NCBI GenBank assembly: GCA_965262175.1
Contig: CBDHES010000010.1
Span: forward strand, 186,001 to 250,000
DNA: 64,000 nucleotides
Direction: 5' to 3'
From: CADEDH01 sp965262175
GTDB taxonomy: Bacteria > Actinomycetota > Acidimicrobiia > Acidimicrobiales > SZUA-35
Position numbers and translations under genes: made by a program. Of the stretch, positions 8,995-16,634 are shown one piece after another (within the stretch, counting starts at the first letter, position 1; the number at the start of each line of letters is the position of its first letter). The notes beneath the pieces are model-generated. The model saw nothing but the letters and a program-made list of their open reading frames with translations, ran no database searches and was not told the origin of the DNA.

Positions 8995-9648
8995 TCAGCG
9001 GCAGCTCGGGCCGTCGACGACGATCTCCTCGGTCACCAGGTCGTCGTCGTTGACCAGGACCTGGATCTCGTAGGTACCGGGCGGGACGTCGAAGACCAGC
9101 TCGACCTCCCGCCCGTCGGGGTCGGTGGGGCCGTCCCCACTGGTCATCGGTCCGATCTCCCACCGGGAGCTGACGATCTCCCCGTCCGGGGGGCCGACGA
9201 CCGAGTACACGCCGGTGGCCCCGCAGTCGACGAGCAGCGGCCCGGCCACCGCCGGCCCGAGGTCGACCACGACGTCCGTGCCCACCGTGCCGCCCCCGCT
9301 CGTCGTCACCGCTCCGTCGGCCGGCCCCCCATCGGCGGGATCGCCACTCGGGGCGGCCACCTCGGCCCGCTCCCCCTCGTCCTCGTCGCTCGATGAGCGA
9401 TCGATCGCCACCCCGACGGCCAGTCCGACGATGGCCACGGCCGCCGCGGCGCCGATCCACCGGCTGCGACGGGCCTGTGGCACCGACCGATCCTTGTCCC
9501 AGCCGGCGCCCGAGGTGGCCAGCGTCTCCCGCAGCCGCTCCTCCCAGCCGGTCGCCAGGCGGGGCCGAGCGGCCGGGCGGAACAGCCGCTCCAGCTCGAC
9601 CTCCTCGGTGACGGACAGCTCGTCGGCGTCGTCGTCGGCGCTGGTCAT
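8995..9648 (-). CDS. Membrane-anchored protein paired with ECF sigma factor
   Basis: 217 residues: an acidic cytoplasmic N-terminus (MTSADDDADELSVTEEVEL), one membrane helix near residues 70-87, an Asp/Ser/Glu-rich linker and an extracytoplasmic domain of about 115 residues ending in VDGPSCR. Its ATG overlaps the stop of the sigma-factor gene (ATGA), so the two are co-translated. Position and single-pass layout suggest an anti-sigma or sensor partner, but no HxxxCxxC zinc anti-sigma motif is visible, so the role is inferred from context. Confidence 0.72.
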   Translation of the reverse strand: MTSADDDADELSVTEEVELERLFRPAARPRLATGWEERLRETLATSGAGWDKDRSVPQARRSRWIGAAAAVAIVGLAVGVAIDRSSSDEDEGERAEVAAPSGDPADGGPADGAVTTSGGGTVGTDVVVDLGPAVAGPLLVDCGATGVYSVVGPPDGEIVSSRWEIGPMTSGDGPTDPDGREVELVFDVPPGTYEIQVLVNDDDLVTEEIVVDGPSCR

Positions 9649-10253
9649 GGGTCGTCCTGGAGCTGGCGGGCGATGCGGAGCGCTTCTTTCTTGGCCCGAT
9701 GGAGGCGGGTCTTGACCCCGCCCTCGGACAGGAACAGCAGCTCGGCGGTCTCGCTGGTCGTCAACTCCAACACCAGGCGGAGCACCAGCACCTCCCGTTC
9801 CTGGTCGTCGAGCCGGGCCAGCACCCGATCGAGGAGGTCCCGGTCGGCGATGGTCGGCTCGATCGGCTCCGAGAGGAGGTCGGTCTCGGTGGTCGTGGCC
9901 CGGTGGCGGTCCTGGCGTCGTCGTTCCCGGGCCTCGGGGTCGATGGTTCGGCTGGCCGCCGTGCGGCGGGCGATGGCGTACATCCACGAACAGGGCGCAG
10001 CCTCGCCCCGGTAGTTGGGGAACTGCTGCCAGATCCCGAGAAGGGCCTGATTCTCCGCGTCGGCGTAGAGCGGGTCGCCGACCCGAAGCCCGGCGGCGAC
10101 CAACGCCCCGGCGATCCGGTCCTCGCACCGCCGGATCAGCTCGACCACGGCGTCCTCCTCCTGGCGGCGCGCCGCGGCGATGAGGTCGTCGTGATCTCGG
10201 TCGCCCACCACTCGCAGCCGGGGCCGCAGCCGGGGCACGGGACGTCTCGCCAT
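9645..10253 (-). CDS. ECF-type RNA polymerase sigma factor
   Basis: 202 residues. Region 2 reads AENQALLGIWQQFPNYRGEA followed by SWMYAIARRTA; region 4 reads LDDQEREVLVLRLVLELT then SEGGVKTRLHRAKKEALR, a helix-turn-helix for -35 recognition. Region 3 is absent, as in ECF factors. TAGAGT ends 9 nt before the ATG. It is followed by an overlapping gene for a one-helix membrane protein, the usual arrangement of an ECF factor with its regulator. The input stress is unknown. Confidence 0.9.
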   Translation of the reverse strand: MARRPVPRLRPRLRVVGDRDHDDLIAAARRQEEDAVVELIRRCEDRIAGALVAAGLRVGDPLYADAENQALLGIWQQFPNYRGEAAPCSWMYAIARRTAASRTIDPEARERRRQDRHRATTTETDLLSEPIEPTIADRDLLDRVLARLDDQEREVLVLRLVLELTTSETAELLFLSEGGVKTRLHRAKKEALRIARQLQDDP

Positions 10254-10385
10254 GGCACGTCAACTCTACGCACCGACCGCCGGTGGTGGAGCACGCCGAT
10301 CGTCTTCACACCCCTTGGTGCAACGGCGACCCGACCGGGTTTCCGATCGGTTGACGGATGGTGGACCCGGCTGGAGCGGACGCGG

Positions 10386-11291
10386 TCACCCCCGGTCGGG
10401 GGCTCCACTCCTCCCGTCCCGCAGGTCGAGTGGCAGGTCGGCCAGCGTGGCCCGATCGAGGTGGAGGACCCGCTGGGGGAAGGGGATCGAGATCCCCTCG
10501 GCCCGGAACGCCTTCATCACGGCCCGGGTCGTCAGATCCCGGGCCGACCACTCGTCGTCGATCGACGGCTCGTGCCAGTAGCGGATCACGACGTCGATGC
10601 TCGACGGGCCGAAGTTCCCCACCAGCACCTCGGGTGGTGGGCTCCGGAAGAGCTCGTCGACCCCGGCCAGGGCGTCGAGGGCGACTTCGGTCACCCGGTC
10701 GAGATCGCTGTCGTAGGCCACACCCACCATCACCGTGGTCCGGCGCTTGCCGCGCTGCGAGTGGTTCACGATCGGGTTCTTCAGGACCTCGGCGCTGGGG
10801 ATTCGCACCGTGTCGCCATCGGGGGTGGCCATCGTGATCGTCCGAGCGTCGATCGCCAGGACCTTGCCCTCGTGCCCGGCGGAGACGATCTCGTCGCCCC
10901 GGTTGAACGGCCGTTGGAGCTGGAGGATGATCCCGGCCACGAAGTTCTCCAGGATGTCCTGGAAGGCGAAGGCGACCGCGATGCCGACGATGCCCAGGGC
11001 ACCGAGGATCGGCCCGATCGCGATACCGAGGACCTCGAGCGCGTAGATCACGCCGAAGGTCAGGAACAGGTAGTTGACGAGGCGACCGACCAGATCGCCG
11101 AGGAAGTTGTCGGCCCGGCCGTTGGCCACCGCCCGACGGAGAATGGCCCGGGACACGAGGCCGGCCACGACCGCAACCAACAGGATGGTCACGGCCCGGC
11201 CGTAGTCCCAGGGACCGAGCGGTTCGGGCTCGACGACGGTCTGGAGGTCCTCGAGATCGACGGTGGCGAGAACGATCGACGTGAAGGGCAT
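10386..11291 (-). CDS. Mechanosensitive channel, MscS family
   Basis: 301 residues with an N-terminal helix, two further membrane segments and the MscS pore helix (ALGIVGIAVAFAFQDILENF), followed by the beta domain (QRPFNRGDEIV, TPDGDTVRIPSAEVLKNPI) and a C-terminal alpha-beta domain. These channels release solutes on hypo-osmotic shock. Length fits the small three-helix MscS type. A second, more diverged MscS lies at 34058-34930. Confidence 0.92.
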   Translation of the reverse strand: MPFTSIVLATVDLEDLQTVVEPEPLGPWDYGRAVTILLVAVVAGLVSRAILRRAVANGRADNFLGDLVGRLVNYLFLTFGVIYALEVLGIAIGPILGALGIVGIAVAFAFQDILENFVAGIILQLQRPFNRGDEIVSAGHEGKVLAIDARTITMATPDGDTVRIPSAEVLKNPIVNHSQRGKRRTTVMVGVAYDSDLDRVTEVALDALAGVDELFRSPPPEVLVGNFGPSSIDVVIRYWHEPSIDDEWSARDLTTRAVMKAFRAEGISIPFPQRVLHLDRATLADLPLDLRDGRSGAPDRG

Positions 11292-11422
11292 GGGCGGGCT
11301 CCGGGCCGGCGGTCGGGGGGCGGCCCCGACCGGTCGGCTCGTGCACGTGCCTCCGCCCGGGGCCGACGTCTTCGACCGCTCAGGCTAGGGCGTCGACCCG
11401 GTGGTTGGCAGGAGGTCGCCCC

Positions 11423-11644
11423 TCAGGGGGCGACCGTATCGACCTCGGCCTCGGGGATGATCAGCCAAGCCGCCGCGTAGACGAGGGGGCCGGAGCCGCC
11501 GAACACGGTCAGCGCCAGGAAGCCCAGCCGCACGAGGGAGACGTCGATGTTGGTGTAGGAGGCCAGCCCGGCGGCGACGCCACCGATCATGCCGTTGGGG
11601 TCCCGTTCCAGCCGGGAGGGGTTGGGGGTGTGCATCTCGTTCAT
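11423..11644 (-). CDS. PspC-domain small membrane protein
   Basis: 73 residues from ATG at 11644. The sequence SRLERDPNGMIGGVAAGLA then YTNIDVSLVRLGFLALTVFGG and VYAAAWLIIPE is a complete PspC domain (short amphipathic start followed by two membrane segments). PspC proteins regulate phage-shock or envelope-stress responses; in actinobacteria they are often free-standing as here. A second ATG at residue 4 and one five residues upstream are also possible starts. Confidence 0.85.
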   Translation of the reverse strand: MNEMHTPNPSRLERDPNGMIGGVAAGLASYTNIDVSLVRLGFLALTVFGGSGPLVYAAAWLIIPEAEVDTVAP

Positions 11645-11741
11645 GGCTCCATCGTCCATCGTGGGGCCGGTTCACGGAATCGGGTACCACCCCGATCCGT
11701 CCCTGAGCGACCCTGATGCCGTGACTAGGGTGGACGGCCCC

Positions 11742-12272
11742 GTGATCCTCGACGACCGTCATGCAGCGATGGCGATACGGCCCGGTCGGCCGTCCGACGC
11801 CGAAGCCCTGGCCCGAGTCCACCGGGACTCGGCCCTCGCCGCCTACCGCGACATCTTTCCTGGCGATGCGCCCAAGCCGACGGTGGCCGGCCTCACCGCG
11901 GCCTGGCGCGAGGTGCTCACCGACGACGACGGCGCTGTCCTGGTGGCGACGGGTCATGGGCGCCCTGTCGGCGGGGTGGCCCTGACCCGGAGCACGACCA
12001 ACCCCGACCGGTTCCTCCTCGGCCGCCTCTACGTCGATCCCGACCGATGGGGCCAGGGCCTGGGGGCGGCCCTCTACGACGCTGCCCTGGAGTTGGCCCG
12101 GTCGGTGGGGGCGACGGTGTTGGAGCTCTGGGTGTTGGAAGAGAACCGTCGGGCCCGGGCGATGTACGAGCGTCGAGGGTGGGTACTCGTTCCCGGCCGT
12201 ACCCTCCGGCACCCCGACGGACCGATGGAGGTCGGCTACGAGCTCGTGCTCGATCCGGCCGGGGGACCGTGA
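11742..12272 (+). CDS. GNAT-family N-acetyltransferase
   Basis: 176 residues. The acetyl-CoA loop region reads LYVDPDRWGQGLGAALYDAAL (split: LYVDPDRWGQGLG and AALYDAALELA), followed by ELWVLEENRRARAMYERRGW, which is motif B of GNAT enzymes. The GTG at 11742 was chosen because TAGGGT ends 10 nt before it and the next ATG lies inside the first beta strand; an upstream extension to 11589 overlaps the PspC gene on the other strand and is unlikely. Substrate unknown. Confidence 0.87.
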   Translation: MILDDRHAAMAIRPGRPSDAEALARVHRDSALAAYRDIFPGDAPKPTVAGLTAAWREVLTDDDGAVLVATGHGRPVGGVALTRSTTNPDRFLLGRLYVDPDRWGQGLGAALYDAALELARSVGATVLELWVLEENRRARAMYERRGWVLVPGRTLRHPDGPMEVGYELVLDPAGGP

Positions 12273-12285
12273 TCGAGCCGCCACC

Positions 12286-12963
12286 TCAATCCAGGTCGAT
12301 CACCAGGTCGGCTCGGGCCGCCGTGGCGGCCACGAGGCGGGCGTTGGCCTCATCGGACCGCTCGACGAACGCTGCGGCGTCGGCCATCGACTTCCCGAAC
12401 CGGACGTGCCGGTCGATGAGCCGGCGCCTCCGGGTGTCGTCGTCGAGGTGGAGGTAGGCGACGTGGGTCAAGGTGGCGGCGATCCGGTCCCATGGAGACT
12501 GGTCGAGGAGGAGGTAGTTGCCCTCGACCAGAACCAGCGGTGCGTCCGGTCGGACGGCGATCGCCCCGGCGATCGGGTCCTCGAGCGACCGGTCGAACCG
12601 AGGGACGAACACGACCTCGTCCCGCTCGCCCCCGGCCCCGGCACCGGCACCGGCACCGGGCGGAGGGGCGGCGATCCGCTCCAGGCAGCGGAGGAAGCCC
12701 CACCCGTCGAAGGTATGGGGAGCGCCCTTGACCCCGGTCTGGCCCCGCTCGGCGAGGACGGCATGGGCCAGGTGGAAGCCGTCCATCGGCACGACCGGTG
12801 CCGAGAACCGCTCGCTGAGCTCGTCGGCCACCGTCGACTTCCCGACCCCGGGTGGCCCGACGAGCCCGAGCCGCACCCGGCCATGGTCGGCCAACCGTTC
12901 CTCGACCCACCGGCCGAGGCCGGATCGGGCGACGGAGGGCAGCGACGGCATCGGATCGTTCAT
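12286..12963 (-). CDS. P-loop nucleoside/pantothenate-kinase-like protein
   Basis: 225 residues. Walker A is GPPGVGKST near residue 36; PMDGFHLAHAVLAERG and KGAPHTFDGWGFL are typical of the uridine-kinase-like branch annotated as nucleoside/nucleotide kinase family, and LVEGNYLLL is its core strand. The substrate is probably a sugar or nucleoside, but this family has several. A GAGAGAGAGG insert near residue 107, encoded by a 6-bp repeat at about 12640-12661, looks like a polymorphic loop. Convergent with the GNAT gene. Confidence 0.83.
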   Translation of the reverse strand: MNDPMPSLPSVARSGLGRWVEERLADHGRVRLGLVGPPGVGKSTVADELSERFSAPVVPMDGFHLAHAVLAERGQTGVKGAPHTFDGWGFLRCLERIAAPPPGAGAGAGAGGERDEVVFVPRFDRSLEDPIAGAIAVRPDAPLVLVEGNYLLLDQSPWDRIAATLTHVAYLHLDDDTRRRRLIDRHVRFGKSMADAAAFVERSDEANARLVAATAARADLVIDLD

Positions 12964-13033
12964 GAGCGCTCGGCGTCACCGTAGGCTGGAGGCTCCCCGG
13001 ACCCACCCGACCAGGTGAGGAGGAGGCAGCGGT

Positions 13034-13678
13034 GTGACCACGACCGATGCCGATGAGGCGAGCCGACGGGCCCGGGCCGACAAGGTCCGGGCACTCCTGG
13101 CCAAGGCGGCCAGCACCACCCACGATGGCGAACGGGAGGCGTTCGAAGCCAAGGCCTTGGAGTTGATGGTCAAGTGGGAGCTCGCCGAGCGGGACCTGGC
13201 CGAGGGCAGCCCGCTGGCGTCGTTCACCTACTCGGTCGAGCACATGGGCAACGCCCGGCAGCCGTCGGCGTTCTTCGTGGCCAACCTGCTGGAGCTGTTC
13301 GGGGGCTATGCCGCCTACTGGCCGGGAGATCGGACGGTGCGGGGGTTCGGGTCCCGATCGATCAACGCCGACGTGGCCGCCCTCGCCGACCATCTCCTCG
13401 ACCAGCTGATGGCCGACATCGTCCGGGACCGGCCCCGGTCCCGGAAGGACTACGGCTACGGCTGGGTCACCCGGGTCCAGCGTCGGCTCCGGGAGGCCCA
13501 CGAGGTGATCTACAGCCAGAGCAACGCCCTGGTACCGACCAACGCCGAGGCTCGGGAGTCGTTCATCGAGGCCTTCGGGGGTGGGCGGACCGTGTCCCAT
13601 CGGGCGGGGACCGATGCCCTCACCGGGGATGCTCGGGGGTCGATGGCCGACCTCGGCCAGCAGCGGGTGACCGGGTGA
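13034..13678 (+). CDS. DUF2786 domain protein
   Basis: 214 residues. Residues about 12-53 (KVRALLAKAASTTHDGERE, then FEAKALELMVKWELAERDL) are a DUF2786 domain, a helical module of unknown function. The remainder includes FFVANLLELFGGYAAYWPG and a C-terminal region with SHRAGTDALTGD. GTG start with GAGGAGGAGG upstream. Its stop overlaps the racemase gene's GTG (GTGA), so the two are translationally coupled although no functional link is known. Confidence 0.83.
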   Translation: MTTTDADEASRRARADKVRALLAKAASTTHDGEREAFEAKALELMVKWELAERDLAEGSPLASFTYSVEHMGNARQPSAFFVANLLELFGGYAAYWPGDRTVRGFGSRSINADVAALADHLLDQLMADIVRDRPRSRKDYGYGWVTRVQRRLREAHEVIYSQSNALVPTNAEARESFIEAFGGGRTVSHRAGTDALTGDARGSMADLGQQRVTG

Positions 13679-14718
13679 CCGACCACCGGTCGACGATCGC
13701 CGCACTCGGGCCGATCGCCACGATCGACTACCACACCGCCGGCGAGCCGTTCCGGATCGTGGCCGAACCGCCGATGGCCATCGCCGGAGCGACGGTGGCC
13801 GAGCGCCGGACGCTCGCAATCGCCGACCCGGTCGTCGACGGCGTCCGGCGCCTGCTGTGCTTCGAGCCGAGGGGCCACGCCGACATGTACGGCTGCTTCG
13901 TCGTCCCGCCCGACGATGACGGCGCCGATCTCGGGGCCCTGTTCTGGCACAAGGACGGGTTCTCGACCGCCTGCGGGCACGGGACGATCGCCCTCGGGGT
14001 GTGGGCCGTCGAGTCGGGGCTGGTGACCGCCGAGGCGTCGGGGACGACCGAGGTCCGCATCGACGTGCCATCGGGCCGGGTGTCGGCCGTGGTCGAGCAC
14101 CCGGGTGATCGCCTCGAGGCCGTCCGCTTCCTGAACGTTCCCAGCTACGTCCTCCACCGGGGGATCGAGGTGTCGACGGCCCGGGGTCCGGCGACGGTCG
14201 ACGTGTCCTTCGGCGGGGCCATCTACGCCCAGCTACCGGCGGCCGACGTGGGGCTGACCGTCACGGCCGAGCGCTACGGCGAGCTGATCGCCATCGGCCG
14301 GGAGATCAAGCACCAGCTCGACCGGACCGAGGTCGCCCGCCACCCCAGCGACGACCGGCTGAGCGGAATCTACGGGACGATCCTGTTCGACGAGCTCCCC
14401 GACGACGCCAACGGCGACCTTCGCCAGCGCAACGTCACCGTGTTCGCCGACGGGGAGGTCGACCGCTCGCCGTGCGGGTCGGGGACGTGCGCCCGGTTGG
14501 CCGTCCTGGCCGCCGACGGGCGACTCGGCCCCGGTCGGCGGTTGCGTCATGACTCGATCGTCGGCACCGGCTTCGTGGCCGAGATCGCCCAGCGGGTCGT
14601 CGTCGAGGGCCGATCGGCGGTCATGCCGGTCGTGGCCGGTACCGCCCATCGGACCGGGCGGCACGTCTTCGAGCTCGATCCCCACGATCCCCTCGGCGAG
14701 GGGTTCGTGCTCCGCTGA
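13675..14718 (+). CDS. Proline racemase / 4-hydroxyproline 2-epimerase family
   Basis: 347 residues from the GTG that overlaps the DUF2786 stop. TIDYHTAGEPFRIV is the family opening. Both catalytic cysteines are present: the first in TACGHGTIALG (near residue 101) and the second in DRSPCGSGTCARLA (near 267). Two cysteines indicate a racemase or epimerase rather than trans-3-hydroxyproline dehydratase, which has Thr at one site. Substrate choice between proline and 4-hydroxyproline is not decided by these motifs. No hydroxyproline catabolic genes are adjacent. Confidence 0.88.
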   Translation: MTDHRSTIAALGPIATIDYHTAGEPFRIVAEPPMAIAGATVAERRTLAIADPVVDGVRRLLCFEPRGHADMYGCFVVPPDDDGADLGALFWHKDGFSTACGHGTIALGVWAVESGLVTAEASGTTEVRIDVPSGRVSAVVEHPGDRLEAVRFLNVPSYVLHRGIEVSTARGPATVDVSFGGAIYAQLPAADVGLTVTAERYGELIAIGREIKHQLDRTEVARHPSDDRLSGIYGTILFDELPDDANGDLRQRNVTVFADGEVDRSPCGSGTCARLAVLAADGRLGPGRRLRHDSIVGTGFVAEIAQRVVVEGRSAVMPVVAGTAHRTGRHVFELDPHDPLGEGFVLR

Positions 14719-14837
14719 GAGCAACGGAGTCGGCCCGTCTCGATGAGGTGGAGGACCTTCGCCCCTGCCGATCCGCCGGCGCTCGGGTGACGATCGACGG
14801 GTAGGACCATCATCGCCGAGCCAGTGGAGGATCGACC

Positions 14838-15158
14838 GTGTCGACGAGTGACGTGCGGGCCGCATGGGGCCGAGTGGGGAGCGAGCTCGAGGCTCTGGGA
14901 TTGAAGCTGAAGCTCCACGTCGAGCAGGAACGGGCCGACCAAGACCAGGACGACGAACCGGACGACAACGAGGTCGAGGGGCGCCTCGAGCGACTCGGCG
15001 AGGCGCTCGACGACGTGGTCGACGCCGTGGAGAACGCCGCCGAGGACCCGGCGGTCCGGGCCGACGTCCGCGAGACCGGTGATCTGGTGGTGGAGGCGCT
15101 CCGGCGGACCCTCACCCACGCCCGGGGTCAGGTGCAGAAGGCCACCCGGGCCGAGTGA
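14838..15158 (+). CDS. Acidic helical hypothetical protein (106 aa)
   Basis: 106 residues, almost all helix-forming and strongly charged, with the acidic run QERADQDQDDEPDDNEVEG in the middle and RLGEALDDVVDAVENAAEDP after it. GTG start with GGAGG 7 nt upstream; a TAGGAC hexamer lies about 30 bp upstream. It has the look of small actinobacterial proteins with a coiled amphipathic helix, but I do not recognise a family. Confidence 0.65.
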   Translation: MSTSDVRAAWGRVGSELEALGLKLKLHVEQERADQDQDDEPDDNEVEGRLERLGEALDDVVDAVENAAEDPAVRADVRETGDLVVEALRRTLTHARGQVQKATRAE

Positions 15159-15166
15159 GTCGTCCG

Positions 15167-15191
15167 GATCCCCGCCGACCCGACGGGGATC
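15167..15191. terminator. Hairpin between convergent genes, overlapping a stop codon
   Basis: GATCCCCG at 15167-15174 and CGGGGATC at 15184-15191 form a perfect 8-bp stem with a 9-nt loop. It fills the gap between the 106-aa gene and the SRPBCC gene and runs two bases into the latter's stop codon. There is no T tract; a bidirectional role is inferred from position. Confidence 0.5.
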
Positions 15192-15624
15192 AGACGGTGG
15201 GGCGCAGCGCGGCCGCGATGTTGGCCAGGCCGGCCTCGACCGCCGTCTCGACCGTCGCCCGCCGGGCGGCCCCGATCACCTTGCCGATGGGGCCCTCGAG
15301 CTCGAACTCGTAGGTGAGAACGGTCGTCCCGTGCTCGGCGCCCGGCTCGAGCCGGAACTCCGCTTCGGACTGGATCAACCCGCCGAGGGTCCGGATGTCC
15401 CACTCGAAGCTCCGGTGGGGTTCGACGTCGTCGAAGACCATCGTGGCCTGCAGGCCGGGCCGGACCGTCAGCCGCCAGGTCCGGTTCTCGACGATTCCGA
15501 CCTCGGTCGTGGCGACCTCGGTGATGTCGGGGTCCCACTGGGCCCAATGGGCCGGATCGGCCAGGTACGCCCAGACCTCCTCCGGCGTGGCGTCGACCGT
15601 CGCGCTGCGGTGGATGGTGGCCAT
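15190..15624 (-). CDS. SRPBCC (START-like) family protein
   Basis: 144 residues with the typical opening HRSATVDATPEEVWAYLADP, then HWAQWDPDITEV, and a long C-terminal helix (GLANIAAALRPTV). This is the polyketide cyclase/dehydrase-like helix-grip fold that binds hydrophobic ligands. ATG is preceded by CGGGAGGG. No enzymatic residues can be assigned; ligand unknown. Confidence 0.85.
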   Translation of the reverse strand: MATIHRSATVDATPEEVWAYLADPAHWAQWDPDITEVATTEVGIVENRTWRLTVRPGLQATMVFDDVEPHRSFEWDIRTLGGLIQSEAEFRLEPGAEHGTTVLTYEFELEGPIGKVIGAARRATVETAVEAGLANIAAALRPTV

Positions 15625-15764
15625 GGCTGCGCCCTCCCGGGTCCCCGGGCCGGCGGGATCGCCGACCGCTCCCCGCCACGCTAGCGACGTCGTCCCGGAC
15701 GCGGCGGGTCGGCACGGTCGGTCGACCGCTGGCCACCCGCCCCGCCGTCGATCAGAGTGAGGGG

Positions 15765-16625
15765 ATGGATCGGCCGCTTCGCATCGCCATCATCACCGAC
15801 GTCCATCACGGGCGGATCTCCTTCACCAAACAGGGTCCCGACGCCCTCCGGCTGCTGGGTGAGGCCATCGCCGCCATCGACGACGGGGGCCACGACCTGA
15901 TCGTCGAGCTGGGCGACCGGATCAGCGACGTCGACCGGGAGACCGACCGGGACCTGACGGCCGAGGTCGCCGCCGCCTTCGCCGGTGCCTCGACCGCCCG
16001 CCACCACCTGCTCGGCAACCACGACGTCGAGTACCTGACCATCGACGACAACGTCGAGCTGTTCGGACAGCCCATGGGCCACACCAGCCTCGACCTCGAA
16101 GGCGTCCACCTCGTCATGTGGCAGATGGACACCCGGATCGACCGCACCGCCGGCTTCGTCCCCGATCCGACCGACCTCGAGTGGCTGGCCGCCGACCTGG
16201 CTTCCACCGATCTCCCGGCGGTCGTGTTCAGCCACGTCCCCCTCGACGGCGGGTCGCTACGGGGCAACTACTGGTTCCAGAACAACGAGCGCTACGGCGG
16301 CCTTGCCAACGTCGACGACATCCAGGCCGTCTTCCACGAGGCGGGCAACGTCATCGCCTGCGTCGCCGGGCACGTCCACCGCAACCAGCTGAACACGATC
16401 GACGGCGTCCACCACATCACCGTCCAGTCGCTCACCGACAGCTACGCCACCGGAGGCGAGGCCTGTGGTGCCTGGGCCACCATCGAGATCACCGATCGCC
16501 AGATCCGGTGGACCACCCACGGTCTCGACCCGATCTCGATGACCCTGCCGGCCAAACCGGTCGGCACCCACTGGGAACGCCCCCTCCCGCCCTTCGAGTC
16601 GATCCGCAGGCGGGCCCGAACCTAG
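15765..16625 (+). CDS. Calcineurin-like metallophosphoesterase
   Basis: 286 residues. Metal-binding motifs appear in order: AIITDVHHG (D-x-H) near residue 9, VELGDRISD (GDR) near 48, LLGNHDVEY (GNHD) near 85, VVFSHVPLDG near 155 and VAGHVHRNQ (GHxH) near 205. The set is complete, so the dinuclear centre should be intact. It may act on phosphodiesters or phosphomonoesters. A CAGAGT hexamer ends 6 nt before the ATG. The next gene follows within 10 bp but has its own -10-like hexamer. Confidence 0.9.
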   Translation: MDRPLRIAIITDVHHGRISFTKQGPDALRLLGEAIAAIDDGGHDLIVELGDRISDVDRETDRDLTAEVAAAFAGASTARHHLLGNHDVEYLTIDDNVELFGQPMGHTSLDLEGVHLVMWQMDTRIDRTAGFVPDPTDLEWLAADLASTDLPAVVFSHVPLDGGSLRGNYWFQNNERYGGLANVDDIQAVFHEAGNVIACVAGHVHRNQLNTIDGVHHITVQSLTDSYATGGEACGAWATIEITDRQIRWTTHGLDPISMTLPAKPVGTHWERPLPPFESIRRRART

Positions 16626-16628
16626 GGT
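16623..16628 (+). promoter_or_regulatory. -10 hexamer TAGGGT, leaderless start
   Basis: Six nt separate this hexamer from the ATG of the monooxygenase, so transcription should begin at or next to the start codon. There is no Shine-Dalgarno in the gap. Confidence 0.55.
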
Positions 16629-16634
16629 CGGGAG

